Below are positions 18,802-27,604 of a DNA stretch of 64,000 nt, in pieces. Within the stretch, counting starts at the first letter, position 1; every line of letters begins with the position of its first letter. The notes under the pieces are model-generated. The model was not told the DNA's origin and did not search any database. It was given only the letters and a program-made list of their open reading frames with translations. The DNA lies in the NCBI GenBank assembly GCA_049487715.1, contig CP150575.1:186001-250000 (forward strand), written 5' to 3'. Made by a program: the position numbers and the translations under genes. Source of the DNA: Pycnococcus provasolii (taxonomy: Eukaryota > Chlorophyta > Pseudoscourfieldiophyceae > Pseudoscourfieldiales).

Positions 18802-19822
18802 TTCGGCGCGCATTTGAGGCTGCTGCCGCCGCCTCACGCTCGACGGTGCTCAAATAGACGGTCCATCCGAGCGCGACGACGTTCACGAACAAAATGCGCA
18901 CGTCGGAGGGTAGACTGTAGTTGACTGCATTTGCTGGGACCCACACTCTCCAATTGTTGATGAGCGTCGGCGTGATTCCCCAGGCATTCTCACGCACGCG
19001 TGCGTAAGCGCCGTCGACGCCCTCTCCTGATAGCAGGGACATGCCTCCGAAGAAAATGGGCAGAAAGACGAACGGCGTGAACACGACTTGGTCGACGATC
19101 ACCTTCGGCACGACGTTGTCGTCGAAGGTTGCGTCGAGCATGTCGTAGAATGCGCTGAAGAGCGGCGCGTGCACGATTGCACCGAAGACGAAGTACCTGG
19201 CAACGCGCACGTAGTCGATTTTTTCCGGCGTGGTTTTCGCGGAGTTTGCGACAGTCTGTGCTAACACGTCTGAGATGGCGAAGAGTATGGACGACGTTGC
19301 CATTTTTGTCTGCAGCGGGTTAGCTGTTATGGATGCGCGGTACGCGTCCAGCGGCGTGAGATGTGACGAAGCTGCCACGACGACCCCTGCGTCTGCCGCC
19401 ACCGCCTCCGATATTGTCGAAACTGTTGTTGCGTCACCTGGCACGACGTCTATGGATAAGGTGGCCGAAGCGACGTCCCACAGACTGTGCTCACCTCCTC
19501 CCGAGATGAGTCCCAAAGGAAGGTGGTCTTTGATGGCGTGCATGATGCCAGATGCAGATGAGAGAGCGAGATTCCCCAAAGCTAAAGGCAACCCCTCCAT
19601 GGAAGCCAAGGAAAGCGGAAGTGGAACGGCTCCTGCAACACCACACTTACAACGCCATGAATGTCGTGAGCTCCGATATCTCCGAAAACGTTGGTGAACC
19701 TGATGCTGTGAGTGCCTTACAACACGGCCATCATGAGAGAGAGAAGCACGCGCACAGTGCGAAGGGTGAGATCTCCCCACACGCAAATGCACACGCACAC
19801 GCATCACCGCGGCAGGTGCCAT
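18797..19822 (-). CDS. Mpv17/PMP22-family membrane protein
   Basis: Mpv17/PMP22 proteins are four-helix channel-like proteins of mitochondria, peroxisomes or plastids. The 341-aa protein has a long Arg/Ser/His-rich N-terminus, then the family core from about residue 170: PLDAYRASITANPLQTKMAT, a DVLAQ segment, RVARYFVFGAIVHAPLFSAF, a VDQVVFTP helix, WGITPTLINNWRVWVPANAV and a final VNVVALGWTVYLS helix. The order and spacing are typical. The ATG at 19822 is uncertain because the N-terminal 150 residues are not conserved. Its stop codon lies inside repeat copy A. Divergent from the DUF4336 gene. Confidence 0.85.
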   Translation of the reverse strand: MAPAAVMRVRVHLRVGRSHPSHCARASLSHDGRVVRHSQHQVHQRFRRYRSSRHSWRCKCGVAGAVPLPLSLASMEGLPLALGNLALSSASGIMHAIKDHLPLGLISGGGEHSLWDVASATLSIDVVPGDATTVSTISEAVAADAGVVVAASSHLTPLDAYRASITANPLQTKMATSSILFAISDVLAQTVANSAKTTPEKIDYVRVARYFVFGAIVHAPLFSAFYDMLDATFDDNVVPKVIVDQVVFTPFVFLPIFFGGMSLLSGEGVDGAYARVRENAWGITPTLINNWRVWVPANAVNYSLPSDVRILFVNVVALGWTVYLSTVEREAAAAASNARRT

Positions 19823-20323
19823 ACTTCTCCTAAAGGTAGAAGAAAACGAAGAGTTGAAAAACGAAGAATGAAGAATGAAACGGGTCCGACGTGGAGTCCG
19901 GAGGCGACTTCGGACTTCCTTCGCTCTCCAACCCCTAATCAAACCCTTCAAATCGGCGATCCGAATCCCATCAAATAACAGGCTCTCAGCGTTCCAATAC
20001 CTGGTTCAATTTTCTCCGTTTTTCCCAACCAAATTCCACTTTTAGAAGCCGACTTTTTTATTAGAAGTGGGTTTCGCCACCACTCCCTCCAGTAGAAAAT
20101 AGTGGGCCCCATGATTCGCCCCCTGGGGTCTAACCCCCACTCCCAGCCGCTAAGAGTATAACCCCCAACTCCCGGGTACCATGATGGATCCCCAACTAGG
20201 GAGGATATCCCCTACGACGAACGGACGAGACGCCGATCCCAATATGTGATTTTTGTCTCCCGTCTCCACCACACAAATATACCATCGGAGTCGACTTTGA
20301 TTGGATCCGCACCCGCACCCGCC
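19823..20323. promoter_or_regulatory. divergent promoter region, Mpv17 / DUF4336
   Basis: This 500-base region between two start codons has no gene. A degenerate CCCCTAATCAAACCC motif lies near 19931-19946. No TATA-like element can be assigned. Confidence 0.35.
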
Positions 20324-21775
20324 ATGGCGCCTTGCTCCCGTCCGTCGTCGTCATCCTTACTCCAAGGGAGAAGGTGTCGTACGCCCTCGCATACGTCACG
20401 GGTTTGCACACGTCCTTCTCGCTCCTCGTTCTTTCGTGCTTCTTCGTCTTCGTTTCAGGCCCCTACTCGTAATGAAACCGCCTCAGGAGACACGCCTCCT
20501 GACTTACCTGTAAAGGACGGTGCATCGAGGTTCTGGATACCCATACCAGCTTTTCTATGCCTGCTCTTCCAACCAGGAACGTCGAGAAGAACGACGCGTA
20601 CTGAGCTTGTCAAGGGACAAATATGGGGATTCGACCAACTGCAGGGTGTGCTGAACGTGCTCGTGAACGTGCGCATGACCGTCGTGCGCATGAAAAACGG
20701 TAACCTGCTCGTATACAGCCCGATCGCGCCCACGGAAGAGTGCCTGCAGCTCGTGAGGGAGCTCGGGGGAGAGGTGGAGTACATCATCCTACCCACCACA
20801 GCACTCGAGCACAAAATCTACTTCGGGCCATTTGCACGCAAATTTCCCAAAGCCAAGGCATACGCCGCGCCTGGCCAGTGGAGCTTCCCCGTGCCCTTGC
20901 CACTCAGCTTCCTCGGACTCGGGTTCAGGCGACTCGACGGAACGCTCACCGACGAAGCGAGCGACTTCCCCTTTGCAGACGAGTTTGACCTCGCGCTGCT
21001 CGAGGCGCCACTCGGCATTGGGCCGTACGTCGAGTGCGCGTTCTACCACAAGAGAAGTCGCACGATGCTCCTCGTCGACGCCGCAGTCTGCGTGCCAAAC
21101 TCACCGCCCACCGTCGCACGAAGCCCGGAGAACGACAGAACGCTGCTCATACGCGCGAGGCAAGACGTGAACGACGGTGCATCTTACCTAGGCGGAATTG
21201 TGGACGACTACGACCGAGCGGTGGACCAGGTGCCTCGAACGGATCAGAAGCGGCAGGAAGGGTGGTGGAAGACGGCACTGTTCGCGCTCTTCTTCCAGCC
21301 AAGCGATCTCGACTTTGACTTTGTCAAGGCGTTCGTGAACCAGAGCGCGGACTCCGGCTTCGTCTGGCGGGATAGCTACAAGTCGACGTTCCAGAATCTC
21401 AGCGAGAAGGTCATCGTCGCGCCGATCCTGCAGGCGCTCGTCTTCAACAAGCGACCAACCACCGTCGCCAACTGGGTGAAGAAGGTGTCAAGCTGGGGAT
21501 TTGACAAGTTCATTCCTTGCCACTTTGACGCACCTGTCAAGGCGACGGGGCGTGACATCCGTCTCGCCTTTGCTAGCTTCCTCGACGAAGACCTTGCAGA
21601 CCTTGGCAGCCCTCAACTGTCGAGTGCGCTTGACAACGTCGTGCCGACACGCGCGCTGCGCTCATCGTACAATAAGGATGACATGAAGATCCTAAACACG
21701 CTCGACACCATCGTTGTGGCGAGTGGCGTCGTCAAGCTGGAGAAGAAGCAAACAACAAAAGGCGCCAAAGCTTAA
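20324..21775 (+). CDS. DUF4336 plastid protein
   Basis: The 483-aa protein starts with a Ser/Arg-rich transit peptide (about residues 1-50). The DUF4336 domain follows: FWIPIPAFLCLLFQPGTSRR, RMTVVRMKNGNLLVYSPIAP, ELGGEVEYIILPTTALEHKI, FGPFARKFPKAKAYAAPGQW, then a DxALLEAPLGIGPYVECAF block and LLVDAAVCVP. The fold resembles a metallo-beta-lactamase-like domain without a complete metal site. Family members occur in plants, algae and cyanobacteria and have no settled function. The ATG at 20324 is chosen because the sequence before it is non-coding in character. The 3' UTR holds repeat copy B. Confidence 0.85.
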   Translation: MAPCSRPSSSSLLQGRRCRTPSHTSRVCTRPSRSSFFRASSSSFQAPTRNETASGDTPPDLPVKDGASRFWIPIPAFLCLLFQPGTSRRTTRTELVKGQIWGFDQLQGVLNVLVNVRMTVVRMKNGNLLVYSPIAPTEECLQLVRELGGEVEYIILPTTALEHKIYFGPFARKFPKAKAYAAPGQWSFPVPLPLSFLGLGFRRLDGTLTDEASDFPFADEFDLALLEAPLGIGPYVECAFYHKRSRTMLLVDAAVCVPNSPPTVARSPENDRTLLIRARQDVNDGASYLGGIVDDYDRAVDQVPRTDQKRQEGWWKTALFALFFQPSDLDFDFVKAFVNQSADSGFVWRDSYKSTFQNLSEKVIVAPILQALVFNKRPTTVANWVKKVSSWGFDKFIPCHFDAPVKATGRDIRLAFASFLDEDLADLGSPQLSSALDNVVPTRALRSSYNKDDMKILNTLDTIVVASGVVKLEKKQTTKGAKA

Positions 21776-21782
21776 AAAAAAG

Positions 21783-21921
21783 CTGAGATCCCTCATTCAG
21801 TAATGGAACGCACTTTGCTTTAACAAACGGTCGTCCGTTCATACCATTCATAGTCACATTCAGCCCTTTCAGCGGTGCCATTCAGCAGCGCGTTTTTATA
21901 CATGGCGCTGGCTTCGAATCT
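21783..21921 (+). repeat. 3'-UTR element, copy B
   Basis: This copy begins 8 bases after the DUF4336 stop codon. The first 23 bases are identical to copy A, and later blocks (CCATTCA units, CATTCAGCCC, GCGCGTTTTT, CATGGCGC) are in the same order. Bases 21922-22190 hold nothing recognised. Confidence 0.8.
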
Positions 21922-22190
21922 GACTTACTTTCAGGCCGCTTTTCGTATGCGTCCGGCGTGAGAGCTCCACTTTCGCTTGTTGTCGGTGTTGTCGTCGCCA
22001 CTCAACACGCTCGATGCAGCGGGGGAACGCAAGGAAGGACTCGCCAAGCTGCTCGAAGCAGAGACTTATGTGGGGGTGGCGCACCAAGCTCGAGGAGGGT
22101 GTTCGCTGCGGGAACGCCACAGGTACGCCAAGCAAGGGGAACCTCACAACAAGAAATGAACAATAAACCAGCGGTGTGTGTTGTTTACAT

Positions 22191-24584
22191 TTATACCATA
22201 GCTCGCTCGGATCTAAGTGCATCAGATACGACAGGCGCCGTGCGATTGAGCAGAGAGAGCTCAGGTTTGCCCAAAGGGTCGTAGACCGTTTGGAAGCCTC
22301 GCAGAGTTTCACCCGCACCAATGCCAAGTGCAGCGTAGCTGCCCGCATCTCGGAGGGACTCCGCGAACCCCGTGCGCTCCGCCGCATCGCCTGAAGTCGC
22401 GTGTGTTGGGAAGTACGATTGAGGACCTCCTTCTGGGCCCACAGGGTTCGCCTCGCCATCGCCGTAGGCGGTTGCGTACGCGCGCACGCCGCGCGGGTCG
22501 AAGCGCCTGCCGTATCCCATCTCGGCCGACGGGTGTGGCACACCCTCTGCCATGCGCGTCGCGGTCGCCTCCTCCGGGATCGCGACGCCTAGCCGCAGCG
22601 GCGTTGTGCCGGGGAACGCGTCGGCACGCTGCCACATGCGCGACGGATCGTCGCGATACTTGGCAGCTTGTCGCTCGAGGCTGTGCACATTCACGCCAAG
22701 CCGCTCGCCGTACTCGCCGGGGCAAGGTGCAAATAGATTGCTCTCTGGCATGTGACCACCCGCTATGGGCAGCTGTGTCGGCACGAGTCCGCCGGGATGG
22801 CGGCGCGGCTCCATCGTGGGGCGATTGCCTGGTCTCATCGCCTCGTCGGCTATGCTCGTTGCGCCACCTGATCGCAGCTGCCGTTCTTGGTAATCTCCAG
22901 CCCCGGGCGCCTTCTGGCTCGAAATGTGCAATCCACCCGTGCTGAGGTGAAGTCCCGACTTCGACACGAGCTGATCCTGCACGATCAACGTCTCGTGCGG
23001 CGCGGGGCGTATGTGCAAGCTCGCCGCCGGAGCTTCGTTTGCAGCGCGGCCGGCGTTCGCCGTCTGCCAGTTGGCGACGCGATTTGCGTACTCCTTTGGC
23101 CCGTACAGCGTGCCAGGTCCGGGAACGCCGTTGAACTGGTACATCGTCGCCGCATCCCAGTTCACGCCCATCGCCTTCGTGCCCGTGAATGGTAAGCCGA
23201 TGGTCCGTCCCACGTTCTCCGGCTCGGTGAGATTCGCGCTGAGACCATCGGCAGCTCGGCCAGCTGTCATCACAAGACTTCGCGGGTGCGTCTCTGCGAG
23301 CGCGCCGCGTGGCATGCTCGTTCCAGGTAGCGCGCCAAACGGCAGCTTCCCCGGCCGGTAGTGGTCCGGCCCAGGCGTTGCATTTTCCTCCGTGTTCAGC
23401 GTGAACCCGCTCACCTCCGCGCCTGACCTCGCGCCTGTCCACTCGCCTCCCGTGCTGACGTCCTTGATGGGACGGAACACCTTGACGCGAAGGTCGCGCG
23501 AGTTGATGGACCAGTGCGGGCTTTTCGTCAGGGTGCGCAATTTTGCCGTGTGCGCGCCGTGGTTTAGATTGTGCACGCCGGGCGCCGTCTCCGGGTGCAA
23601 GTACGCGGCACCCGACTCGCGTCCGCTCGAAAAGCACGGGTCGAGTCCGTGCCAACCAATTTTCGGTCGGCCCGCGAGTCCAGCTCGCTGGTGCACGAGA
23701 CTTTCGGCGGGCGCCATGGTCAGCTTGTTGACACCGTCGGCGCCACCAAAGCTGTGGCTAGGCGCACGTACACTTGTGGCGTATCCCAAACTTGTCGCCG
23801 GATGGTCTGGAGCTCCACCGTGCAGGCCGAAGGTGGCTGCCTTCCACTCCGACTTTGGAATGCGGCGGTGGTTGTGCTCTGTGTGGCGAAATCCCGTCGT
23901 CGAGGGAGCAAGAGCTGCTGTGCTCTTGCTCCACCCAACGACGAAGCTTCTTCCGAAGTCCGACGTCGGTGGCTTAAATCCTAGTCTCTGCACGAGTGGC
24001 GTGTGGTCGCTGTACACGGTCGCCTTGCGCCCCCATCCTGACTCGCACGCCTTGGCAATGGCGCGTGCAAACTCGTTCATGTCGAGCAGGTCGTCGGCGT
24101 TCTTCTTGCCGGCATATTCCACGAGCGCCTCTGCTAAGAGCGCTGCGTTGGGTTCCCAGAGTTGTCGCAAGTCTGGCTCACCCGCCGCGAGTGTCGCGAT
24201 GTTTTCGACGAGCGCAAGTGCAGAGACCGCCGCAGGTGGCGTCGGCGGTACATGGTGTCGTGGTGTTGTGGTTGTGGAGGCTGCCTGCGACGCGTTGTCG
24301 GCCTGACTGCGAGGTGTTAACTTCTGATAAACTTCTTCCCTTACGCGGTGTTCTTCCAACAACTTCGCATATTCTGCTTTCTGCGCGGCGACGAACACCC
24401 CTTGAACGCTGACAAGGTTGCGTGGCGTGTCGAGCCAACCACGCAACGCTCGAAGTGCTTCGACGAGTCGGCTTTTCGGGATATGTTTGGCGTCATTGTC
24501 TGAAAGAGCTGAAGCTGAAGTGCGCGCCGTATCTTCACGTTCACGCAGCGCAAGAGGAGCGACACCCGCCGCCACTGCCACCAT
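22191..24584 (-). CDS. SHIPPO/STPGR-type Pro-Gly repeat protein, probably flagellar
   Basis: The 797-aa protein carries scattered Pro-Gly-Pro turns of the sperm-tail PG-rich (SHIPPO/ODF3) kind: TPGPDHYRPGKLPFG, VPGPGTLYGPKEY, APGAGDYQERQL, PCPGEYGERLG and weaker copies. Such repeats are found in axonemal and microtubule-associated proteins. The N-terminal 220 residues are helical with EF-like acidic stretches but no clear calcium loop. The first ATG is at 24584. Together with the docking protein at 60144 it suggests the organism builds flagella. The exact orthologue is not recognised. Confidence 0.6.
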   Translation of the reverse strand: MVAVAAGVAPLALREREDTARTSASALSDNDAKHIPKSRLVEALRALRGWLDTPRNLVSVQGVFVAAQKAEYAKLLEEHRVREEVYQKLTPRSQADNASQAASTTTTPRHHVPPTPPAAVSALALVENIATLAAGEPDLRQLWEPNAALLAEALVEYAGKKNADDLLDMNEFARAIAKACESGWGRKATVYSDHTPLVQRLGFKPPTSDFGRSFVVGWSKSTAALAPSTTGFRHTEHNHRRIPKSEWKAATFGLHGGAPDHPATSLGYATSVRAPSHSFGGADGVNKLTMAPAESLVHQRAGLAGRPKIGWHGLDPCFSSGRESGAAYLHPETAPGVHNLNHGAHTAKLRTLTKSPHWSINSRDLRVKVFRPIKDVSTGGEWTGARSGAEVSGFTLNTEENATPGPDHYRPGKLPFGALPGTSMPRGALAETHPRSLVMTAGRAADGLSANLTEPENVGRTIGLPFTGTKAMGVNWDAATMYQFNGVPGPGTLYGPKEYANRVANWQTANAGRAANEAPAASLHIRPAPHETLIVQDQLVSKSGLHLSTGGLHISSQKAPGAGDYQERQLRSGGATSIADEAMRPGNRPTMEPRRHPGGLVPTQLPIAGGHMPESNLFAPCPGEYGERLGVNVHSLERQAAKYRDDPSRMWQRADAFPGTTPLRLGVAIPEEATATRMAEGVPHPSAEMGYGRRFDPRGVRAYATAYGDGEANPVGPEGGPQSYFPTHATSGDAAERTGFAESLRDAGSYAALGIGAGETLRGFQTVYDPLGKPELSLLNRTAPVVSDALRSERAMV

Positions 24585-25438
24585 ATTAGCCAACTATTCT
24601 ATTAGGAGACTTCAAGCGCGAGCACGCACGCACGCACGCACCACCTTAACAGGAAGGTTGAGTGTTTTCTTGAGGTGGCGCCGGCGCAGGTGGGAACCCG
24701 TCCGGTAGTAAAGGTTGGACCTGTTTGGCACTCGTTGTGAATTTAGTCGATGAGTTAAGTCCAACTTTTTCTGTCTGTTTGGCGGAGGCCGAGGTCTCCG
24801 GGTCGCTCTACCTTTAAGAAGGGGTTGGCGCCGGCGCCGGTAATAAGGTTAGGGTAAGGGTAAGGTTAGGAGCGCCCATCACAGCGGTATGTACCTTCTC
24901 TGGCGCTCGATGGCCGGTCTGGTCCTTCAAGACGCTCGCAGCCTCGCATTTAAGCCGTTCGCCGTGAGTGTAGGTATGAGCAAATGACGTCTGGTGGTTG
25001 GTACCAGTACGGTACCATATCCCCTATGAGTAGTATTCTCGTGTGTTTCTTTCTTCGCCCCGACAGCCCGAGGACGCAAACTCTGTGTTGAGGGTTGAGC
25101 GACGACTGTTGAACGGGATGCCAACAGCCTCTTTGGGGAAAAACCATGAAGTGTTTTCTACGAGAAGAAAATACTTGATGGCGCAAGAAAAGGAGCCCTT
25201 TCCGAAAGACGAAAGTCTCGAGGTGGGAGACAGACAGGTGGGGGAGAGTGTGTTAGGGTTAGGGTTAGGGTTAGGGCTAGGGTTAGGGTTAGGGCTAATG
25301 TTCGGGTTTCGGGTTTCGGGTTTCGGGTTCCCGTCTGCTCTCCCCGCGAGCCTCGCCCATGATGGTGGCACACGATGGCATGCGTGTTTTGCTGCTTCCC
25401 GTTGAAGAAAGAAAGAAAGAAAGTGTATGTTTTGTTTT
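24585..25438. other. intergenic region with telomere-like arrays
   Basis: No gene is seen between the start of the SHIPPO-type gene and the SUMO stop codon. The region holds TTAGGG-like units at 24845-24870 and the long array at 25253-25330. Confidence 0.5.
25253..25330. repeat. longest TTAGGG array, joined to TTTCGGG units
   Basis: Seven TTAGGG-type units (two as CTAGGG) at 25253-25297 are followed directly by four TTTCGGG units at about 25301-25330. The array lies inside a gene-containing region, so it is interstitial. Confidence 0.85.
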
Positions 25439-25914
25439 TTAAACATCGAAGAAGTGTCCACCAACCATCTCGAGCATGGCGTCCACCTCGTCGTCGTTCT
25501 CCAAACCCAAACTCTCAGGCGTGTCGTCCTCCTTGATGCGATTCCCATCAAACAGGAACTTGACGGAACGCTGCTCGACGCTCTTCTTGCTCGCGTATGC
25601 GGCGAATACCTTACCCATCTTCGTGCTCGGCTTCACCTTGAAGAACATCTCGCTGCCATCCTGAGCCTTCACCTTAATCTGTTGAACCGGTCGTCGTTGT
25701 TGGTATCGTCGTGGGTTTCGAAGTGTGCGGTCAAAGTCTCGTTAGTTTTTGCGTTTTCGAAAATAAAAGAGCGAATGTGCATCACACGCGATCGCCACAC
25801 GCACTAAACAGCACCACCAAACCAGTACCACCCAACCATTACGAAAGATTGAAAAACCTGAAAGACCACCACCAAACGTACCTGCAGCTGTCCGTCGTTC
25901 GGTGCGTCCGCCAT
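25439..25914 (-). CDS. SUMO: SUMO, small ubiquitin-like modifier (two exons)
   Basis: SUMO is conjugated to lysines of target proteins and regulates nuclear processes. Exon 1 (25914-25882) encodes MADAPNDGQLQ, and exon 2 (25678-25439) encodes IKVKAQDGSEMFFKVKPSTK onward to the stop codon. The 203-base intron (25881-25679) starts GTACGT and ends CAACAG. The joined protein is 90 aa, has the ubiquitin fold, a typical FLFDGNRI strand, DTPESLGLENDDEVD and the diGly at GG-HFFDV, so the last five residues are removed by a SUMO protease. It is highly conserved and the assignment is secure. Confidence 0.95.
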
Positions 25915-26040
25915 GGTGTGGGTAGCGACACCAAAAAGCTGGGAGAAGGTAAGAATATGTGAGAAATGGAGGGAAAACTACTACTACCACACCGAGCAGG
26001 CGGAGCAGGCCAACCAAGGGCCAACCAGGAGAGGAGAGGG

Positions 26041-26086
26041 GAGTTAGGGTTTGGGTCACTCTCTCTCTGGTTAGGGTTTTTAAGGT
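26041..26086. repeat. TTAGGG/TTAGGGTTT units in a divergent promoter
   Basis: Two TTAGGG-containing motifs lie between the SUMO start (25914) and the GT29 start (26151). Confidence 0.6.
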
Positions 26087-26150
26087 TGTTGCTCGTTTTT
26101 CCCCCGCCCAGCCGCCCCGCCCGGGAGAGTTGTGAACCGATCGGCGCGCG

Positions 26151-27455
26151 ATGGCGTCGAGGCGAAGATCGCGCTCGAGAAGATGTCTTGCACACACACC
26201 AGTGCGCGGCCGCCACCCACTTGCTGCAAGGCTCTATGGTTCGTTTGCTCTATGGTTCATGCTGGCACTCACATGTGGCATAGTGAGAGTGGGTGCGCTC
26301 GTCAAGCTGCCGACGCTGCTCAGCAGTGGAAGCGGCGTGTCGAAGCCGGTGAAGCCCTCATCCGTACCCGGATGCGCAGGAGCGACGAGCGGCGATATCT
26401 CACTCGCGCAAATCTTAAGTGAGGTGATCCCGACGAGACACCGCGTGCTCAGCTGGGCGAACAACTCCGACTACCTCGCGGCGTGGACGTCGAACGTGAC
26501 TTACGACGCGGGGACTGAGGGAGACGAGCAGGAACTTGCCACCGGACGACGGAAACGCCTGCCGTACGACTTTCGAAGCTGTGCCGTGGTTGGAAACGGT
26601 GGGATTATGCGCGCCAACGCGCTCGGCAAGGCGGTCGACGCACACACCGCCATCTGGAGGCTCAACCAGGCGCCCACGAAAGGGTACGAGAGGCTTGTGG
26701 GCAAGAAGACGCACTTCCGCGTTTTGAATAAGACTTGGCTTGCGAAATACGCGAATAGGATCAACAAGGACTGGCTTCCCTTTGAGCCCGAGCTTACGCT
26801 CGTCCCAAGCCGTGGCAATCCGGGAACCGCGCGCGGTATGTTCAACATGTACGGCCCGACGGCAACGCAGCCTCTTCGTCGCAACGTTCGCGTCGCGAAC
26901 ATGCACAGCGCAGTCAGCGCGGCGACGAGCAAAGTAATGCGAGAGTTTCGTAGGCAGGCGAGCTGCAGCCGCGCTCGCAAGACGTTCCACGGCGGCTCGA
27001 CGCCGAGTGGGGGTATCATGACGGTGTTCATGGCGCTCGCGCTGTGCAAGCGCACGACGGTTTACGGATTCGGGAACGAGCCGGGCGGCAAGTACCAGTA
27101 CTACCAATTCCTGAATACCGAACGGCCGGGTGGTGACGCCGTTCACTCGTTCGATGCGGAGAAAGCGCTTGTCATGCAGCTGGCGAAGGATGGGTACGTG
27201 GAGTTCTGCTCTGACATCAAGTACGGGCGTGGCGTGCACTGCGGCTGCCCCAAGGGCGATAGCTGCGGCGACTCCGCGGCGGCGAGCGTATCTCAGCCCA
27301 AGGTACTTTTACGCGAGGCATTGGCTCACGAGGCTAGCCAGCGTGCACGCTTGCGCGGCGTTTCACAGAAAGGACTTTATGCCATCAAAAAGCTTGGCGG
27401 ATCGCGTGGGCGAAGCGCGGTGGAACAGCTGCACCATTCTGGGACGAACGGCTAA
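26151..27455 (+). CDS. GT29 sialyltransferase-like, Golgi type II membrane protein
   Basis: The 434-aa protein has a basic start, a signal-anchor helix (about residues 28-50), a stem, and a GT29 domain. Sialylmotif L is SCAVVGNGGIMRANALGKAV with the following IWRLNQAP. Motif S is GGSTPSGGIMTVFMALALCK plus VYGFG. The motif III/VS region is YQYYQFLNTERPGGDAVHSF with the catalytic-type His. Motif L and S cysteines that form the conserved disulfide are present. Green plants carry GT29-like proteins that act on unusual acceptors such as Kdo-type sugars rather than sialic acid, so the donor is uncertain. A short Cys-rich C-terminal extension is present. Confidence 0.88.
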   Translation: MASRRRSRSRRCLAHTPVRGRHPLAARLYGSFALWFMLALTCGIVRVGALVKLPTLLSSGSGVSKPVKPSSVPGCAGATSGDISLAQILSEVIPTRHRVLSWANNSDYLAAWTSNVTYDAGTEGDEQELATGRRKRLPYDFRSCAVVGNGGIMRANALGKAVDAHTAIWRLNQAPTKGYERLVGKKTHFRVLNKTWLAKYANRINKDWLPFEPELTLVPSRGNPGTARGMFNMYGPTATQPLRRNVRVANMHSAVSAATSKVMREFRRQASCSRARKTFHGGSTPSGGIMTVFMALALCKRTTVYGFGNEPGGKYQYYQFLNTERPGGDAVHSFDAEKALVMQLAKDGYVEFCSDIKYGRGVHCGCPKGDSCGDSAAASVSQPKVLLREALAHEASQRARLRGVSQKGLYAIKKLGGSRGRSAVEQLHHSGTNG

Positions 27456-27604
27456 ATGTCAAATCGGTCCAGTCGGACCTTGATGACAGTGTAAACTATC
27501 ACACCTTTATATTCTTTTGAAAAGTGAATACGATCACCGTTGGACGAAAAGTAAAGTACATTCCATTACTAAAATGCAAAAGTAAAACAAACAAAATAAA
27601 AAAG

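Noticed and set aside
22309-23655. 448-codon frame overlapping the SHIPPO-type gene
   Set aside because: It is a shifted frame on the same strand, Arg/Ala-rich with no repeat pattern of its own.
25253-25330. Telomere repeats as a chromosome end
   Set aside because: Normal genes continue on both sides and the array is short, so it is interstitial.
25679-25881. snoRNA inside the SUMO intron
   Set aside because: A weak C-box-like word is present but no D box or paired ends were found.
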